This document shows positions 46,446-57,614 of a DNA stretch of 64,000 bases, one piece after another. The notes under the pieces were generated by a model. It was not told the origin of the DNA. It worked only from the letters and a program-made list of their open reading frames with translations, and did no database searches. The number at the start of each line of letters is the position of its first letter. The stretch's first letter is position 1. The stretch spans positions 16,274,001-16,338,000 of the forward strand of contig JAKOON010000006.1 of assembly GCA_022577435.1 (NCBI GenBank), read 5' to 3'. The translations under genes were made by a program, and so were the position numbers. The DNA is from Embiotoca jacksoni. Taxonomy: Eukaryota > Chordata > Actinopteri > Embiotocidae.

Positions 46446-48322
46446 TCCTTGTTTATCCTATTTTAGTTAACCATAAGGATGGTTTATTCAACCATGTCTT
46501 GATACGTTTTCTGTTGCTATTACTTTTTAATTAAACCAATTATGTTGGCTGATAAATGTGATTTAACTGAAGTATATGGATAAATACAACTCTTTACTGT
46601 CAAGATTGCTGGTAATTGAGATTAACAGGTCCTCACACGTGATCTCTAGTTCTGAGGAATTTGAGAAAGGAGCAAGAGGGATGTCATGGATCATCGATTG
46701 CTCTCGGCACCTTGTGTTTGAACCAGTTGGAGGAGGGGATTGGTAGCCACTGATCTTAAATGTTGTGCACTCAGCTCTGTCTCTCCTGGGTGGTTATGTT
46801 GGCAAAACAAACTTGAGAAAGTGTGACTACTTTCACCACAACTCTGTTAAAGTGCTTTGCTACCCACCCAGTCACCCCAATTTTTTTTTAGCTGCCACAG
46901 TGAGAACAGTCTCAAGTGTGTTTCCATATTTAAGGCTTGTGTTGATGTTAAACTTGTGTGCACTCTGTCCCATGTGATTATTACTGAACAGCCAATGAAT
47001 AGTGATTATGAGTTTAAATACTGGTTCTGTGAATACAGGCAAAGCCATACAAAGGTATGTTCATAATGAAAGTAATGCAAATATGGCGCAATCACATAGA
47101 CAGAGAATGGAGAACACGAGTGGACAGACAATCATTGCAAGTTAAAAATGCTTACACTTGAGCAAAACAGTTATGCACATCCAGACATGAGATTAAACTT
47201 AAAAAATATTCAGAGACAAGAAAAACTGTTCTGGTGGAAGACAAGTGCACAGGCAAGCATGGTCAGTCTATACATGGCCGCTGCAGCAAACGTATTGGAA
47301 AAATAAACACAACCTGCAAGAATATTTCTGTAAATTAGCAAAAACAAAATTGTTTTGCAGCATCTGTTACCTGATTCGCTTCCATTTTGTTTGAAGGAAA
47401 AAGGAAAAGTGAGTGCAACATTAATGTTGGTATGATCGAGTCAATCGAAGAGGAAGGTGTGTGTAACAATGGAAAGTACAGTAGGTCAAAGCTGAACCAG
47501 GAACTCGGTCTGCAAACGCTGATGGAACTTTGAAAGTGAAACTTAAAGTGATGGTTAATTGCAGTTTACCTTCCCTTTTCCTTTCCGTTTCCTTTTACAG
47601 CACTTGTTTTTTTACCTGCTGGACTGATAGAAATGGCCAACAGGACTGATGCAAGATGAGAAATCACTCTAGTGCAATGCTAAGCACAACAGGACAGGTC
47701 AAAACCTGGTATATGGCTGGACTGTGTATTAAATCCTATAAGACTACAATGACGGGAGAAGCAGCAGCAGTAATGTAGTCACTGTACCAGACTGTGGTAG
47801 TGAAGAGGGAGCTGAACCGTAAGGAAAAGCTCTCATTTACTGGTCTTTCTACATATTGACAGGAACTCTGGTTAATGACTGAATGAATACGATTAAGAAT
47901 ACAATCGCCACACTCCGAGAATTCAGTTGAGGTGATATGGGCATCTGATGCCCCCTGGTCACCTCCAGTTGGAGGCACAGCTAACTAACCGTATGGCTGA
48001 GGTCAATCAAGGTAAGAGACCTGCTGATTGACAGTGAAACAACCAATCACATCAGCGTACAGGTTACAGCATGAGCATGCATCCCTCCGGTAGATCTAAT
48101 CTAGCATAAACCTTTGCCTATCTCTGCAGTGCTAATTGGACAAAGCAATTTAGAAAATTTAATGAAATGAGCTTTTCATTTGAAAGAGATACAGGAAGCC
48201 GCGGCATTTGGCTGATCAATGGTGTAGCTTCACTTTATCAGTCAGCGACAGAAATAAAAATGTATAGGGTTGACCGCACTGTTACAGTCCAGCCAAAATA
48301 AAACAACAAAAACAAATTAAAA
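46446..48322. other. No gene seen
   Basis: AT-rich unique-looking DNA. A second TGATTGACAG (PBX-PREP/MEIS consensus) lies at 48025-48034, with CCAATCA 9 bp downstream. Confidence 0.55.
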
Positions 48323-49047
48323 CTGCAAGCAGTGATATGCGGGCCCTCGCACGCTGCACGTTGGGGATCCAGCGGGTTGGGGCCGCCGACTCCCCAACGT
48401 GCAGCACGCCAAGATCCGCATATTCCTGCTTTCAGTTTAAAAAAAATTCTCAATCTCGTTCCTTATTCTTCTTTAAAAAAAAAAAAAAAAATTTAAAATT
48501 AAAAAAAATTTAGCAGCTTTAAAACTCATGAAAGTTGGTGCCTGACGCGTGTTTCATGAGGTTTGGATCATCGTTTGACCTTAAACATCAACTTCCTGTG
48601 TCACAGCGAAACATCAAACTTAGCCGCATCGCCCTGGCTATACTCTATACAAAAATGAATTTTGGGGAACTTTTTGGACGACATGCATTACTTTTTTTTT
48701 ATCTCAAAATCTGAAGGAGGTTGTTAAAGTACATGTGTGAATCGTGTAATGGTGCAATGTAACTTTTTTGTATATCTCGGTGTGATAAACACGTCCACCG
48801 AATTTCGTGCATGTAGGTAAATGGAGCCCCCGGGGCATCTGTTTAGGTGGCGCTAGTGAGCCGTTTGGCCAAGCCCACTCGCATCTCCACTAAAATACAA
48901 AAATTTTTGCCGGGAGAGACGGGTGTACCGACTTTCAGGAGTTTTGGAATATGATAAAACCGCCAAAAATGTAGTTGTTTACGGAGAATTATAATAATCG
49001 CTTGAATAAGAATAGGGCTTTCGCACCTTCGGTGCTTGGGCCCTAAA
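48323..49047 (+). repeat. Fish repeat with GC-rich cruciform end (family V)
   Basis: It begins 'tgcaagcagtgatatgcgggccctcgcacg' and ends 'gggctttcgcaccttcggtgcttgggcccta', both typical of a dispersed fish repeat. Between them lies AT-rich sequence with an A/T-rich block at 48472-48510. There is no coding capacity. I cannot assign a class. Confidence 0.65.
48335..48423 (+). repeat. Nested inverted repeats (cruciform candidate)
   Basis: Outer arms ATATGCGG (48335-48342) and CCGCATAT (48416-48423) enclose inner arms GCTGCACGTTGGGGA (48353-48367) and TCCCCAACGTGCAGC (48391-48405), both perfect. The central loop is 23 nt. Confidence 0.88.
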
Positions 49048-49454
49048 AATCTGTAATCTCAACAGCAAATCCTTACATAGTCTGTTGACATTCTTTTCAT
49101 ATGTTGTTATGCATCCAGTACAGATAAAGTCAAATTTGACAGTCAAACCAGCAAGGAAGCAATTCTCTTTGATTCACTTCGGAAATTTCTAAATATTCTT
49201 TTCACCCTCACTTGGAGCTGCAAACAACCTCTCTAGGGGAAAAATCCTAAATATTTCATTATGCCACATATTAACTATGGGTTGAGACTCATTTGACCCA
49301 TTTGAGTAGTAATCATTTATTTGCAGGCAAATTTACTTAGGTCTAATTTCCCTTTTAAACACTGAGGAGGAAAAGGGATGAATGAGTAGGTACGTACCTG
49401 CTGATGGAACATTGAATTTATTTCCATTGAAATTTTCTCCCACAAACATTTAAT

Positions 49455-49855
49455 AATGGGACAAGTCTAAAAATAAAAATAGTTTGTGCAGAAGGATTTG
49501 CAGCAAGAATACCAAAACACTACTTTTCGAAAGATGTGGTCTGACATGAGAGACAAAATCCTGGACATCATTGCTGACCATCCCACAGTGAAAAACATCA
49601 TCATGCATACAGGAAGCTGTGATTTTGTGAAACAACAGTCTGAAGTTCTAAAGTAAGACTTTATTGGTCTGCTAAACACAGTCAGCTCTGTCAATGCTGA
49701 GGTGTTTATCAGTGGCCCTCTTCCACCTGTTAGAGGAGGAGAAGAAAGATTCAGCAGGCTGTTTGCACTGAACGGATGGCTGTCAACTGCATGTACTGTC
49801 CATTCAGTACATTTTATCAACAATTTATACCTTTTCTGGGAGCGCAGATGTAACG
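49455..49855 (+). pseudogene. LINE ORF1 esterase-domain fragment
   Basis: The plus strand encodes KILDIIADHPTVKNIIMHTG, VKQQSEVLK then a stop, DFIGLLNTV, VFISGPLPPVRGG, RFSRLFALNGWL and VHFINNLYLFWER. This is the SGNH/esterase-like domain found in proteins of some fish LINEs of the CR1/L2 group. The catalytic Ser region upstream is not readable. The fragment ends where Gypsy copy C begins, and LINE ORF2 sequence resumes on the other side at 52770, so this may be the 5' part of a split LINE. Confidence 0.7.
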
Positions 49856-49865
49856 GGAGTCAGAT

Positions 49866-50480
49866 ATAACGGGACTGGCACTGCTCCGTCCACTGGACCG
49901 GATCTGAGGCACCTTTCTGGGTCAGGTCGGTCAAGGGACTGGTCAGATCCGCAAAGATCGGGATGAACCGTCTGTAATAACCCGCCCGCCCCAAAAAACA
50001 ACTCACCTCTTTTTTAGTCTTGGGCAGGCTGCGATAGCACCGAACAACCCAAAGGATAGTGTGGTAAATTGGTACAATCCAAACGGAGTGGAGAAGGCCG
50101 TTTTTTTCCTCGGACTTTTCTATTACTTCCATCTCCAGCATAGCAGCCAATTCCCTCTGAACAACTTTTCTTTTGTGTTCAGGTAACCTGGAGGGTCACG
50201 ACCGCACCGTCACACCCGGAGGACTCTCAATTTGGTGCACAATGAGGTTCGTGCGTCCTGGCAGGGGGGGAGAACATGTCAGCAAACTGCTTTTGCAACC
50301 GGGCAACGTCTGTTCTCTGGGTCCCGGAGAGATGGGCATCACAAGGGAGCGAGGCAGGACTGGTGGACTTAGATACTGCGGACACCAGAGAAACAGACTC
50401 CGCCTCTTTCCATGCAAATTTAACGCCCAGTAATCCGTACAATACTCTCAGTGTTCGTGACATGAACGAGGTGCACTGGT
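49866..50480 (-). pseudogene. Gypsy copy C reverse transcriptase remnant
   Basis: It reads LIVHQIESPPGVTVR, then MAAMLEMEVIEKSEE, and after a large deletion FLGRAGYYRRFIPIFADL and SPLTDLTQKGASDPVQW. The palm and its catalytic Asp residues are missing. The last part matches copy A (24430-24530) closely. Confidence 0.85.
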
Positions 50481-50508
50481 CAGCCAGAATCTCTTTCAGG
50501 ATTCCGAC

Positions 50509-50706
50509 TCAGGAGATGACCTGAAACAGAGCCTGCGCGACACTCTTTGCAGAAATGCTGCACAATAGCACTGCCTCGGGATATCGTGTTGCGTAATCCA
50601 CCAGAACTAATACAGAGCGATATCCATGTGCACTCCGGTGAAATGGCCCGATGAGGTCCATGCCAATTCGTTCAAATGAGACCTCCATTAACGGCAGAGG
50701 ATGCAA
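50509..50706 (-). pseudogene. Gypsy copy C integrase catalytic core, N-terminal half
   Basis: It reads ERIGMDLIGPFHRSAHGYRS and VLVLVDYATRYPEAVLL, containing the two first Asp residues expected in a retroviral-type DDE integrase core. The Glu-containing part is missing. Confidence 0.82.
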
Positions 50707-50736
50707 CAGCGCCCTCAGAATGGCTGGCTCGTTTAC

Positions 50737-51432
50737 TGTTATGAGGTGGTGTTTTACCAGGACCCAAATGCAGGCTCACCGACTCAGGTTTTAGTTCCAA
50801 AATACAGTCTTTATTCCAACAACCAGAAAACAAACAAACAAACAAACAAACAAACAAAAGGTGGCACCTACAGCGTCCACTTGCTTCCAAGTCGGGAGGG
50901 CAACTCAACCGACTGATCCAGGGAGATGCGGCCAGCAGGACAGCGGGCAGACCAGCGGACAGGACCGCTGGAAAAAAACAGAGTCTATATCCTCCGAGTC
51001 GGGAGGGCAACTCAACCGACTGGTGACTCCGACAGGTAGCTCTGCAGGTGGAACAGGAGCCGGAGGAACGGGAACAAGACGGACAGAGGACGGACGGGTG
51101 ACGGCAGTCCTTGCGGTGCACAACTCGCACTCGTAGTAACTCGCCATCATCTAGCTGTTGCTAGTAGTAGGAGTACTAACTAATGCACCGACAACCAGAG
51201 GAGTGCAGGGGCAGGGTACATATAGTCCGGGGAGGTGATCATGGAGATGCAGCACACCTGCAGGTGGTGATCTGGGGTGAGTGGCTGCAGCTGCTGGGAC
51301 CGGCGAGGGGCGTGGCCACGGGAGGTGAGGAGAGGAGGACACAGAGCAAGCAGACAGGGGACTGAGGGGACACAGGAGGAGAGGTGATCAGGGGTAAAAC
51401 GGAGGAAACAGAGGAAAACAGGACTCCTGACA
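50737..51432 (-). mobile_element. Solo LTR nested in Gypsy copy C integrase, 696 bp
   Basis: On the minus strand it starts TGTCAGGAGTCCTG and ends CACCTCATAACA. The exact duplication TTTAC flanks it (50732-50736 and 51433-51437). AATAAA on the minus strand is at 50810-50815. It shares its start and end with the plus-strand solo LTR at 5863-6959. A 26-bp direct repeat (50890-50915 and 50997-51022) and an (ACAA)n run (50828-50858) lie inside. Because it interrupts integrase between the zinc finger and the core, it inserted after copy C. Confidence 0.9.
50828..50858 (+). repeat. (ACAA)n microsatellite
   Basis: About seven to eight CAAA units within the nested solo LTR. Confidence 0.9.
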
Positions 51433-51436
51433 TTTA

Positions 51437-51602
51437 CCAACTGACACTCCGGCCAGGAGGCGCACCAACGGCGCACATCCCCCCAGATACCCTGCCAATG
51501 AAATCTGGTCATTATCCGGTCCAGCGTTTTTTCATACCCCATGTGGCCAGCCATTGAGCTATAGTAAGCCGCCTGGAAAATAATTTCCCGGCGGCAAAGC
51601 AT
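51437..51602 (-). pseudogene. Gypsy copy C integrase zinc-finger domain
   Basis: It reads YSSMAGHMGYEKTLDRIM, RFHWQGIWGDVRRWCASW and PECQLV, the H-H-C-C finger of retroelement integrases (GH, then WC and C). It directly follows the protease and is cut by the nested LTR. Confidence 0.82.
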
Positions 51603-51699
51603 AGAGTATCATCACGAGATTGCTCAAGTGGAAAATCCTCCATGGAGTGTAATTCGGGAACCAGCGGAGTCTCCACGGGAGGCTCCGCTGGTTCCCCCT

Positions 51700-52140
51700 C
51701 CCCGTCTGCAGTGTCGGACAACCTCGCGTCACCGCTGAGCACAACATGTCCCTGTCTGTCGTGAATGCACCCCCACACACTGCCCCATTAACTGCCCCAT
51801 TAACTTCTGGAACTATGGCCAATCTGTCCCCAATATTAGGATGCCTAAGGCGGGAGCTAACTGCAACCTTTACTCTATGCTTTTTCCCCATGTATCTAAT
51901 CTCCAATGACACGATGGGATAATCGTGAACATCCCCATGCACACACCTAATCTTCACCCACAATGCCTCCACCAATGCCCCAGGCCGAACCAGGCTCTGG
52001 TGAATCATCAACTGTTTACAGCCAGAACCCACCATTGCCTGATGTACACCCCCCTGGATCCTACCGGAACGCGGTACGTCGCTCCTGGACCGGGGGAGGG
52101 TGTTGGAGGGCTGGTAACCCGAATCACCTGGCCCACCTCC
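51700..52140 (-). pseudogene. Gypsy copy C aspartic protease
   Basis: The active-site block reads MVGSGCKQLMIHQSLVRPG, so the catalytic Asp of the usual DSG is changed to Gly. The downstream YMGKKHRVKVAVSSRLRHP and ILGT-like blocks follow. The protease is inactive regardless of frameshifts. Confidence 0.8.
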
Positions 52141-52141
52141 A

Positions 52142-52745
52142 TCAGCGTACACTCCCTCCGGGTGTGCCAGTGTTTGCTGGGGCCTGTGGATCGGAGGATT
52201 GAAGGAGGGGTGGTGACTTAGTAGGGGCCGAGCCAGGAACTGCTGCTGTAACATCTTCCGAGGGGCGGGAGTCGGTCGGGCTGAAGCCAGCGGGCGACCG
52301 CTGTGATGGACAGCGAGGTGGTCCTCTGCCAGGGTGATGGCAGTCTCCAGCACGTTGACGTTCTGGCCGGCAGAACCACTGGCCCCTCCACGAATTGCTT
52401 GATGACCACTTTCTCAATCACGGCCTGCATCCCTCCTGCGCTCCCCGGTTGCAGCCACCTGGTTGCTGCGACCCTCAGCCGCTGTGCGTGTGCGAAGGGC
52501 CGATCCCCGGGCCCACGGAAGCTCCTTCGATGGTCTTCTGGGGACAGGCCCAGGCGGTACATGATGGCTTTTTTTACGTCCGCGTAGGCATGTCTGGCCG
52601 CTGGGGGCAGCCCCAGGGCCGCCGTCTGTGCCTCCCCAGCCAGGAGAGGCAAGCGCCGCACCGCCCACTCTGCTACAGGCCATCCACACGCCCCCGCCAT
52701 TGCTTTGTACATTTATAAAAATGACTGTACATCATCCGCTGGAGT
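52142..52745 (-). pseudogene. Gypsy copy C gag with SCAN-like region
   Basis: It contains AAEW-like, AALGLPPAARHAYADVKKAI, RSFRGPGDRPFAHAQRLR, AATRWLQPG and VIEKVVIKQFVEG blocks, equivalent to copy A; the SCAN-like part spans about 52523-52382. The leader and primer binding site are missing: similarity ends near 52766, just upstream of the conserved KMTPAD-type start. Confidence 0.82.
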
Positions 52746-52769
52746 CATTTTGTGCATTGTTCACCAAAA

Positions 52770-53638
52770 ACAATAACAATACACGCACCTTATTTTGCTA
52801 CCGTTGACAGGCTAACAAACCCTCCAGTGTCAGCAGCTGCTGAGCTTCACTCCACCTGGGCCTGCAATGAATTTGCCTCCTTTTTCACTGACAAAATTCT
52901 AAAAATTAGACGAGGAGTCAGTGCCTCCACACCAACCACAGGATGTGTTGTCCCCGTCTCTAAATAATGTCCACTCAGATATCATGACACAATTTCATTA
53001 AATCAACCATAGAAGTCTGGAAGACATTATACAACATCGGAAGTCCTCCTCCTGTTGCTTGGATATTATACCAACAGACATAAAAAAAATAATATTTCTA
53101 ACTGCATGACCACTGATCTTTTACAAATTGTAAACACATACCTCCTCCCAAGTGTCTTCCCACAGGCCCTAAAAACTGCAGTTATTTAACCACTCCAAAA
53201 GAAGGACAATTTGGACACCGCCATAATGAAAAATTATAGGCCAATATTAAACCACCCATTTTTAAGTGAAATAATTGAAAAAGCTGTTCAATAGCTGAAC
53301 AACTTCCTGGCTGTAAATAACTTTTGATGTCTTCAAGTCAGACTTTCAACAGCATCACAGTACTGAAGACTGAAGACTTTTCTGTTTGTTGCTGCCTTTC
53401 ACTGAACCAGATTTGAGGATGTCTTAAAATGCACTGTAACCTTTATCCTATTTTTTTTTAGCTTGCTTAATGTTTTAATGACTGTTTTTAATGTTTTAAT
53501 CACTGTTCTTAATTGTTTTTAAATGTCATTTTCTTTTGCCTTATGTTTTGATGTTTTTAATGGTTTTATGTGAAGTACTTTGAATTGCCTTGTTGTTGAA
53601 ATGTGCTATACAAACAAACTTGTCTTGCCTTGCCTATT
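52770..53638 (+). mobile_element. LINE 3' part (L2/Rex-like), internally deleted
   Basis: The plus strand carries ATVDRLTNPPVSAAAELHS, CNEFASFFTDKILKIR and, with stops, SCCLDIIPTDIKKI, all from the region between endonuclease and reverse transcriptase in fish LINEs. After 'aacaacttcctggctg...gatgtcttcaagtcaga' most of RT is lost. The 3' end is 'gaattgccttgttgttgaaatgtgctatacaaacaaacttgtcttgccttgcc', a LINE tail with a CTTGC-type repeat. It is in the same orientation as the ORF1 fragment at 49455. Confidence 0.75.
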
Positions 53639-55364
53639 TAGGAGACTGTGAAAATGTCCGTCCATTTTTTGCACAAATGAGGAGACATGCGAATTAAATT
53701 TGCTTAATATTTCATGGTGTAATATGGAGCCTCTGAAAGGTTTTCTGGCTTTGCTGTCCCACCGGCAGTGGAAGGGCAACTTTAAGAGGAAATGTGAAAA
53801 ATTCTGTTATTTCTATGGATGAGACGAGTACTCCGTTGAAACGAGTATCCAGTACAGATAATGCTTTGGCGAGTATGAGTGTCTTCCGAGTAAATGTGTC
53901 AATATCTGTGTTGAAGGCTTATAACAGACACTAGCTGTGTGCACACATTGGGGCCACCTACACACAGAGCCCCATCTCCTTGTTTACACAGACTGAGACA
54001 CACTGGCAATGCTGTCAGTGGAACAGAAGCTGGTGACTGAGATGTTGTGTTGGTTTAGGATTATCTGGCTTCAGTTTGTTTGCCCCCTCACCATCCCCAA
54101 AAATAGTTTTTATCACCAGCTGCCACTGATTAGCAGGCTCAAAAAAATTAATGCTTTGCTGAACCCAAATATTTCTAAAAAGCAAAAGATAATGTGAACT
54201 GTAAAAGTAACTCAGGATGGTATATTTCAAGAATTAGAGTTATTTCACTGGCCAACGTTTCTTATCATAATTCCTTCACACAATCCTTTCATGTTATGAA
54301 AATGGTTTGCAAGGACATTATGCTCATTTGAAAAAAAAAAAAAATTTAAATGCAGCCTCTGCTCATTTGTAAAATTACTTATCAGTGTAACTTAAAAGGA
54401 GAGGATGGTCCGTGACTTAAATAACAGGACTGGTCTCTTTTTGTATTTTTGAAGACTTACTTTACTCAAACTTCACAGAAAAACACATCGTAAACAACAT
54501 CCTCTTAACACGTGTATGCCTGCACATTTTGAATCCTGTACATTGTTTGTTTGTTTCATAAGTGCTGAAGGACTCGGGGGGCCAATCACTTGTGCTCCTA
54601 ATTTTAGACTCTCCAAAAGTCTCGCTTCATCAAAGTGCACAGATCACAGCTGCCAGCTGTCTAATTCACCTTTTGGAATATGTTGCTTCTCCTCAGTGCT
54701 GAATACAGCAGCTGAATGGCCTCATAAATAGATTTTCTTAAATCTTATATCCCATTAAGATTTATTGATGTTGAGTGGGAACATCTGTGTTTGGCTGGTA
54801 ATTGGTTTTAATTCTGTCAATTAAACATCATATAAATGTTGCGGTGTGTTCTCAGGGTGACATGAGCGACCTTGAAGCACAAACGCTGACTGACTGACTG
54901 TGAAGATGCGTATCATATATGGATTTCTGTGAGGGCCTGCAGTCTTATTGGAATGGGAGATCACGCTCAGTAAAGAGCGTCTGCTTCATCATATTATCAG
55001 GCTTGCATTCCCATGCGATAAATCAGACATGGGCCTTTGCAGTCAGCCCCGAAGTGATCAATGTGGGTGACATCATGACACAATGGCTGCTATCTCACCT
55101 GTCCAAAAAACGGCACATTCAATCAAAACAGCACAGGATATTATGTACATGTGGTTTTTGAGGTGCATGAGTTTCATCAGCCTACTTTTATTTTATATTC
55201 TGTATGTCGTCACTCATTGGAAATGTAGCCGGGCTTTTCTCACAGATTTTGTTTTAGTGTTTTAACATCTTCATAACTTCTTTTCCTCTAAATTTTTAGG
55301 AAGACATCTGAGGATAAAATCATTTGACTACTCTGATATACAAAGCATTTTTCTACGTAATGAC
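53639..55364. other. No gene seen
   Basis: AT-rich sequence with an A-run at 54331-54344. 53820-54000 has GAGTA-rich motifs reminiscent of hAT-type remnants, but no ends could be paired. Confidence 0.5.
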
Positions 55365-56205
55365 CAGTGTTACATAGAGTAACTAGTTACATGTAATGGA
55401 GTTACGTAACTAAATTACAAAATAAATGTCATCAGTTACAGTTATGAGGAGAAAATATGTAATTAAGGTATCATTCAAAATGTTGGTGGATACAAAGGGG
55501 TCACACCTAAATTCATTGTTTTGAGTGAAAAGCTTATAGGTAGGATCTGATATTCTATTACTTTGCATGTATTCCCCACACAGGAACTTTGTGTGTACGT
55601 CCAGACAGACTATTCATTTGGGAGTATATGCTAAAATTGTGAACTTGGTTTTGATTTATTCTTTGATTTGAAGTCACACCACCTCTGCTCTGCCAATCAA
55701 ATCAATAAGCATTGCTCTAAGGAACCACACCAAGGGTCATGTCATGGGATAAGACAAAGAGATATTTAAAAGGAGTCATTTAGTAACTGAGTCAAAAAAT
55801 GTGAACCGTACCCAATCCTGTTGATAGTTCTATCATCTCTCACCCTGTAGTTGACCTGAATGGAGAATTGGTTTGAGTCTATGGTAACACTTGTCCTTTA
55901 ATGCAGTAAATTTTGATCTACATGCTTTTCATTTGTTTTGGTGCTTTAAAATCAAAACATTTCAATCCTAATTCAAGTTATATTGAAGACCTTTCAATAA
56001 AATTGACAGTAATTAGTCTTGAGTACTGTTGTGAGGTTTAAATGGTTTAGCTTATATACATTTTACAGGGATTTTCAGCTTTAATGCTCACTTTAAAACA
56101 CATGTAACAAAAGTATTCCAAAAAAATAAATATTATAAGGTACCTTACTTTATCAAAGTAATTACAATAGTTACATTATATATACAATTTTCAACTAGTA
56201 ATCTG
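55365..56205. repeat. Degenerate MITE-like repeat with AGTAAC-rich ends
   Basis: The left end 'cagtgttacatagagtaactagttacatgtaatggagttacgtaact' and the right end 'caaagtaattacaatagttaca...aactagtaatctgga' are imperfect inverted relatives built of AGTAAC motifs, as in a common fish MITE family. Divergence is high, and no target duplication was found. Confidence 0.4.
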
Positions 56206-56215
56206 GAACCTATTC

Positions 56216-56505
56216 TTTATCCACTATCTATACCCGCTTTATCCTGAACAGGGTCACGGGGGGGCTGGGTCCTATCCCAGCTCATTTTGGGCAAAGGCAG
56301 GGTACACCCTGGACAGGTCGCCAGTCTATCACAGGGCCACACAGAGCAATTTGTAGAATCACCAATTAACTTGAGGTGTATGTTTTTTAGACGGTAGGAG
56401 GAAGCCGGAGTACCCGGAGAGAACCCATGCAGGCACAGGGAGAACATGTAAACTCCTTTTCGCTGTGAGGCGACAATGCTAATCATTGCACCACCCCAGT
56501 AACCT
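56216..56505 (+). repeat. Fish interspersed repeat ('gaggaagccggagtacccgga' type)
   Basis: It contains 'cgctttatcctgaacagggtcacggggg', 'gggtacaccctggacaggtcgccagtctatcacaggg' and 'gaggaagccggagtacccggagagaaccc', then 'gctgtgaggcgacaatgctaa'. These blocks are ubiquitous in fish. It is non-coding and probably a LINE- or SINE-derived tail. Confidence 0.7.
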
Positions 56506-57168
56506 TCCTACTGCAGGCAATAACAGACACTGTTGATAAAGTTACTTGGGAAAGAAAACCCACAGTTTATACTTATCCCTCTCCTCAAATTGTAATGGTT
56601 ACTGAACTTGCTGTTCATTTTATCATTCCACTCCACACGCTACTTATTCATGCACAGTGCTTCACACTGCATAGTCATGCACATGAAAGGAACAAGCCTA
56701 AGAAATAATGATTGTGTGTGAAAACAGAGTAAAGGATGTTGTTGCACTGTTCGGTGATCCCAAACCTTTAAAGCATGTGACCCCTGGAATGAAAACATAC
56801 CTCTAATCCCTCATCATACGCTGAATTTCCCTTTCAGTGGGTTTCATTTGAGTGTTTTCTGTACGGCTTAGGTTGTTAAACTAACCAAGATTTCGTAAGA
56901 ATGAATCAGAGATTAGAGAACATTTTTACTTAGTCTACCTGAAATACAGTATGTTCTATTTCTCTTTTGAATTTTATGTGATACACAAATGATACAATTT
57001 TCAACTGCCAGTAACTATATTGTCTATCTACTCAAAATAAAATGAAAGTAATGAAATTTCATTGCTGTGTTATTGTTAAAAGTGCCACAACACTAATTAT
57101 AAACACTTGGATTAGATAGAAGATGTAAAACTTTATGGAGAATTATCTGTAGGTTTGTGTTTTTAATG
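56506..57168. other. No gene seen
   Basis: AT-rich spacer leading to the hAT target site. Nothing recognisable. Confidence 0.6.
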
Positions 57169-57176
57169 GTCTAGTG

Positions 57177-57606
57177 CAGGGGTCTTCAACGTTTTTCAGG
57201 CCAAGGACCCCCAAACTGATAGAGAGATGGAGCAGGGACCCCCTACTATATATATTGTATAAAATTGTGTTTTATATTAAACTGGAGGAGTGCAGGAGGC
57301 TTGGAGGGACGGGTCCAGGCTAGTCCGACTCTGTGAGTGAACCGGTGTCCAGCTTGAAATAACTCCTGTGTGTCGCTGAATGTGTGCATTTCTGACTGAA
57401 AGATAACATCTTCTGCCTCCATTTATCCATTCACTACAATATGTTGGATTCATGTTAATGTGTTTTTGAAGACATTTAAATTTGTGAAAAAATAAAAAAT
57501 AAATAAAAAAATGAAAACTTGTCTAATCAACCAAAAATTTCACAGACCCCCTGCAGTACCTCCGCGGACCCCCTAAGGGTCGCGGACCCCCTGTTGAAGA
57601 CCTCTG
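57177..57606. mobile_element. hAT-type MITE, 430 bp
   Basis: The ends CAGGGGTCTTCAAC and, inverted, CAGAGGTCTTCAAC flank a non-coding AT-rich middle. The element is bordered by a perfect 8-bp duplication GTCTAGTG (57169-57176 and 57607-57614), the length made by hAT transposases. Subterminal repeats of the GGACCCCC type occur near both ends. There is no transposase, so it depends on a related autonomous element. Confidence 0.93.
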
Positions 57607-57614
57607 GTCTAGTG

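Larger units (their letters stand above)
49866..52766 (-). mobile_element. Gmr1-like Ty3/Gypsy retrotransposon, copy C, with nested solo LTR
   Basis: Minus strand order: gag (52745-52142), protease (to about 51700), integrase zinc finger (51602-51437), a foreign solo LTR (51432-50737), integrase core (50706-50509), then the reverse transcriptase lead-in and the RT-RNase H connection (50463-49866). Integrase lies before reverse transcriptase, as in copy A. Neither LTR is present, and the RT catalytic core, RNase H and integrase C-terminus are deleted. LINE sequences of plus orientation flank both ends. Confidence 0.88.
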
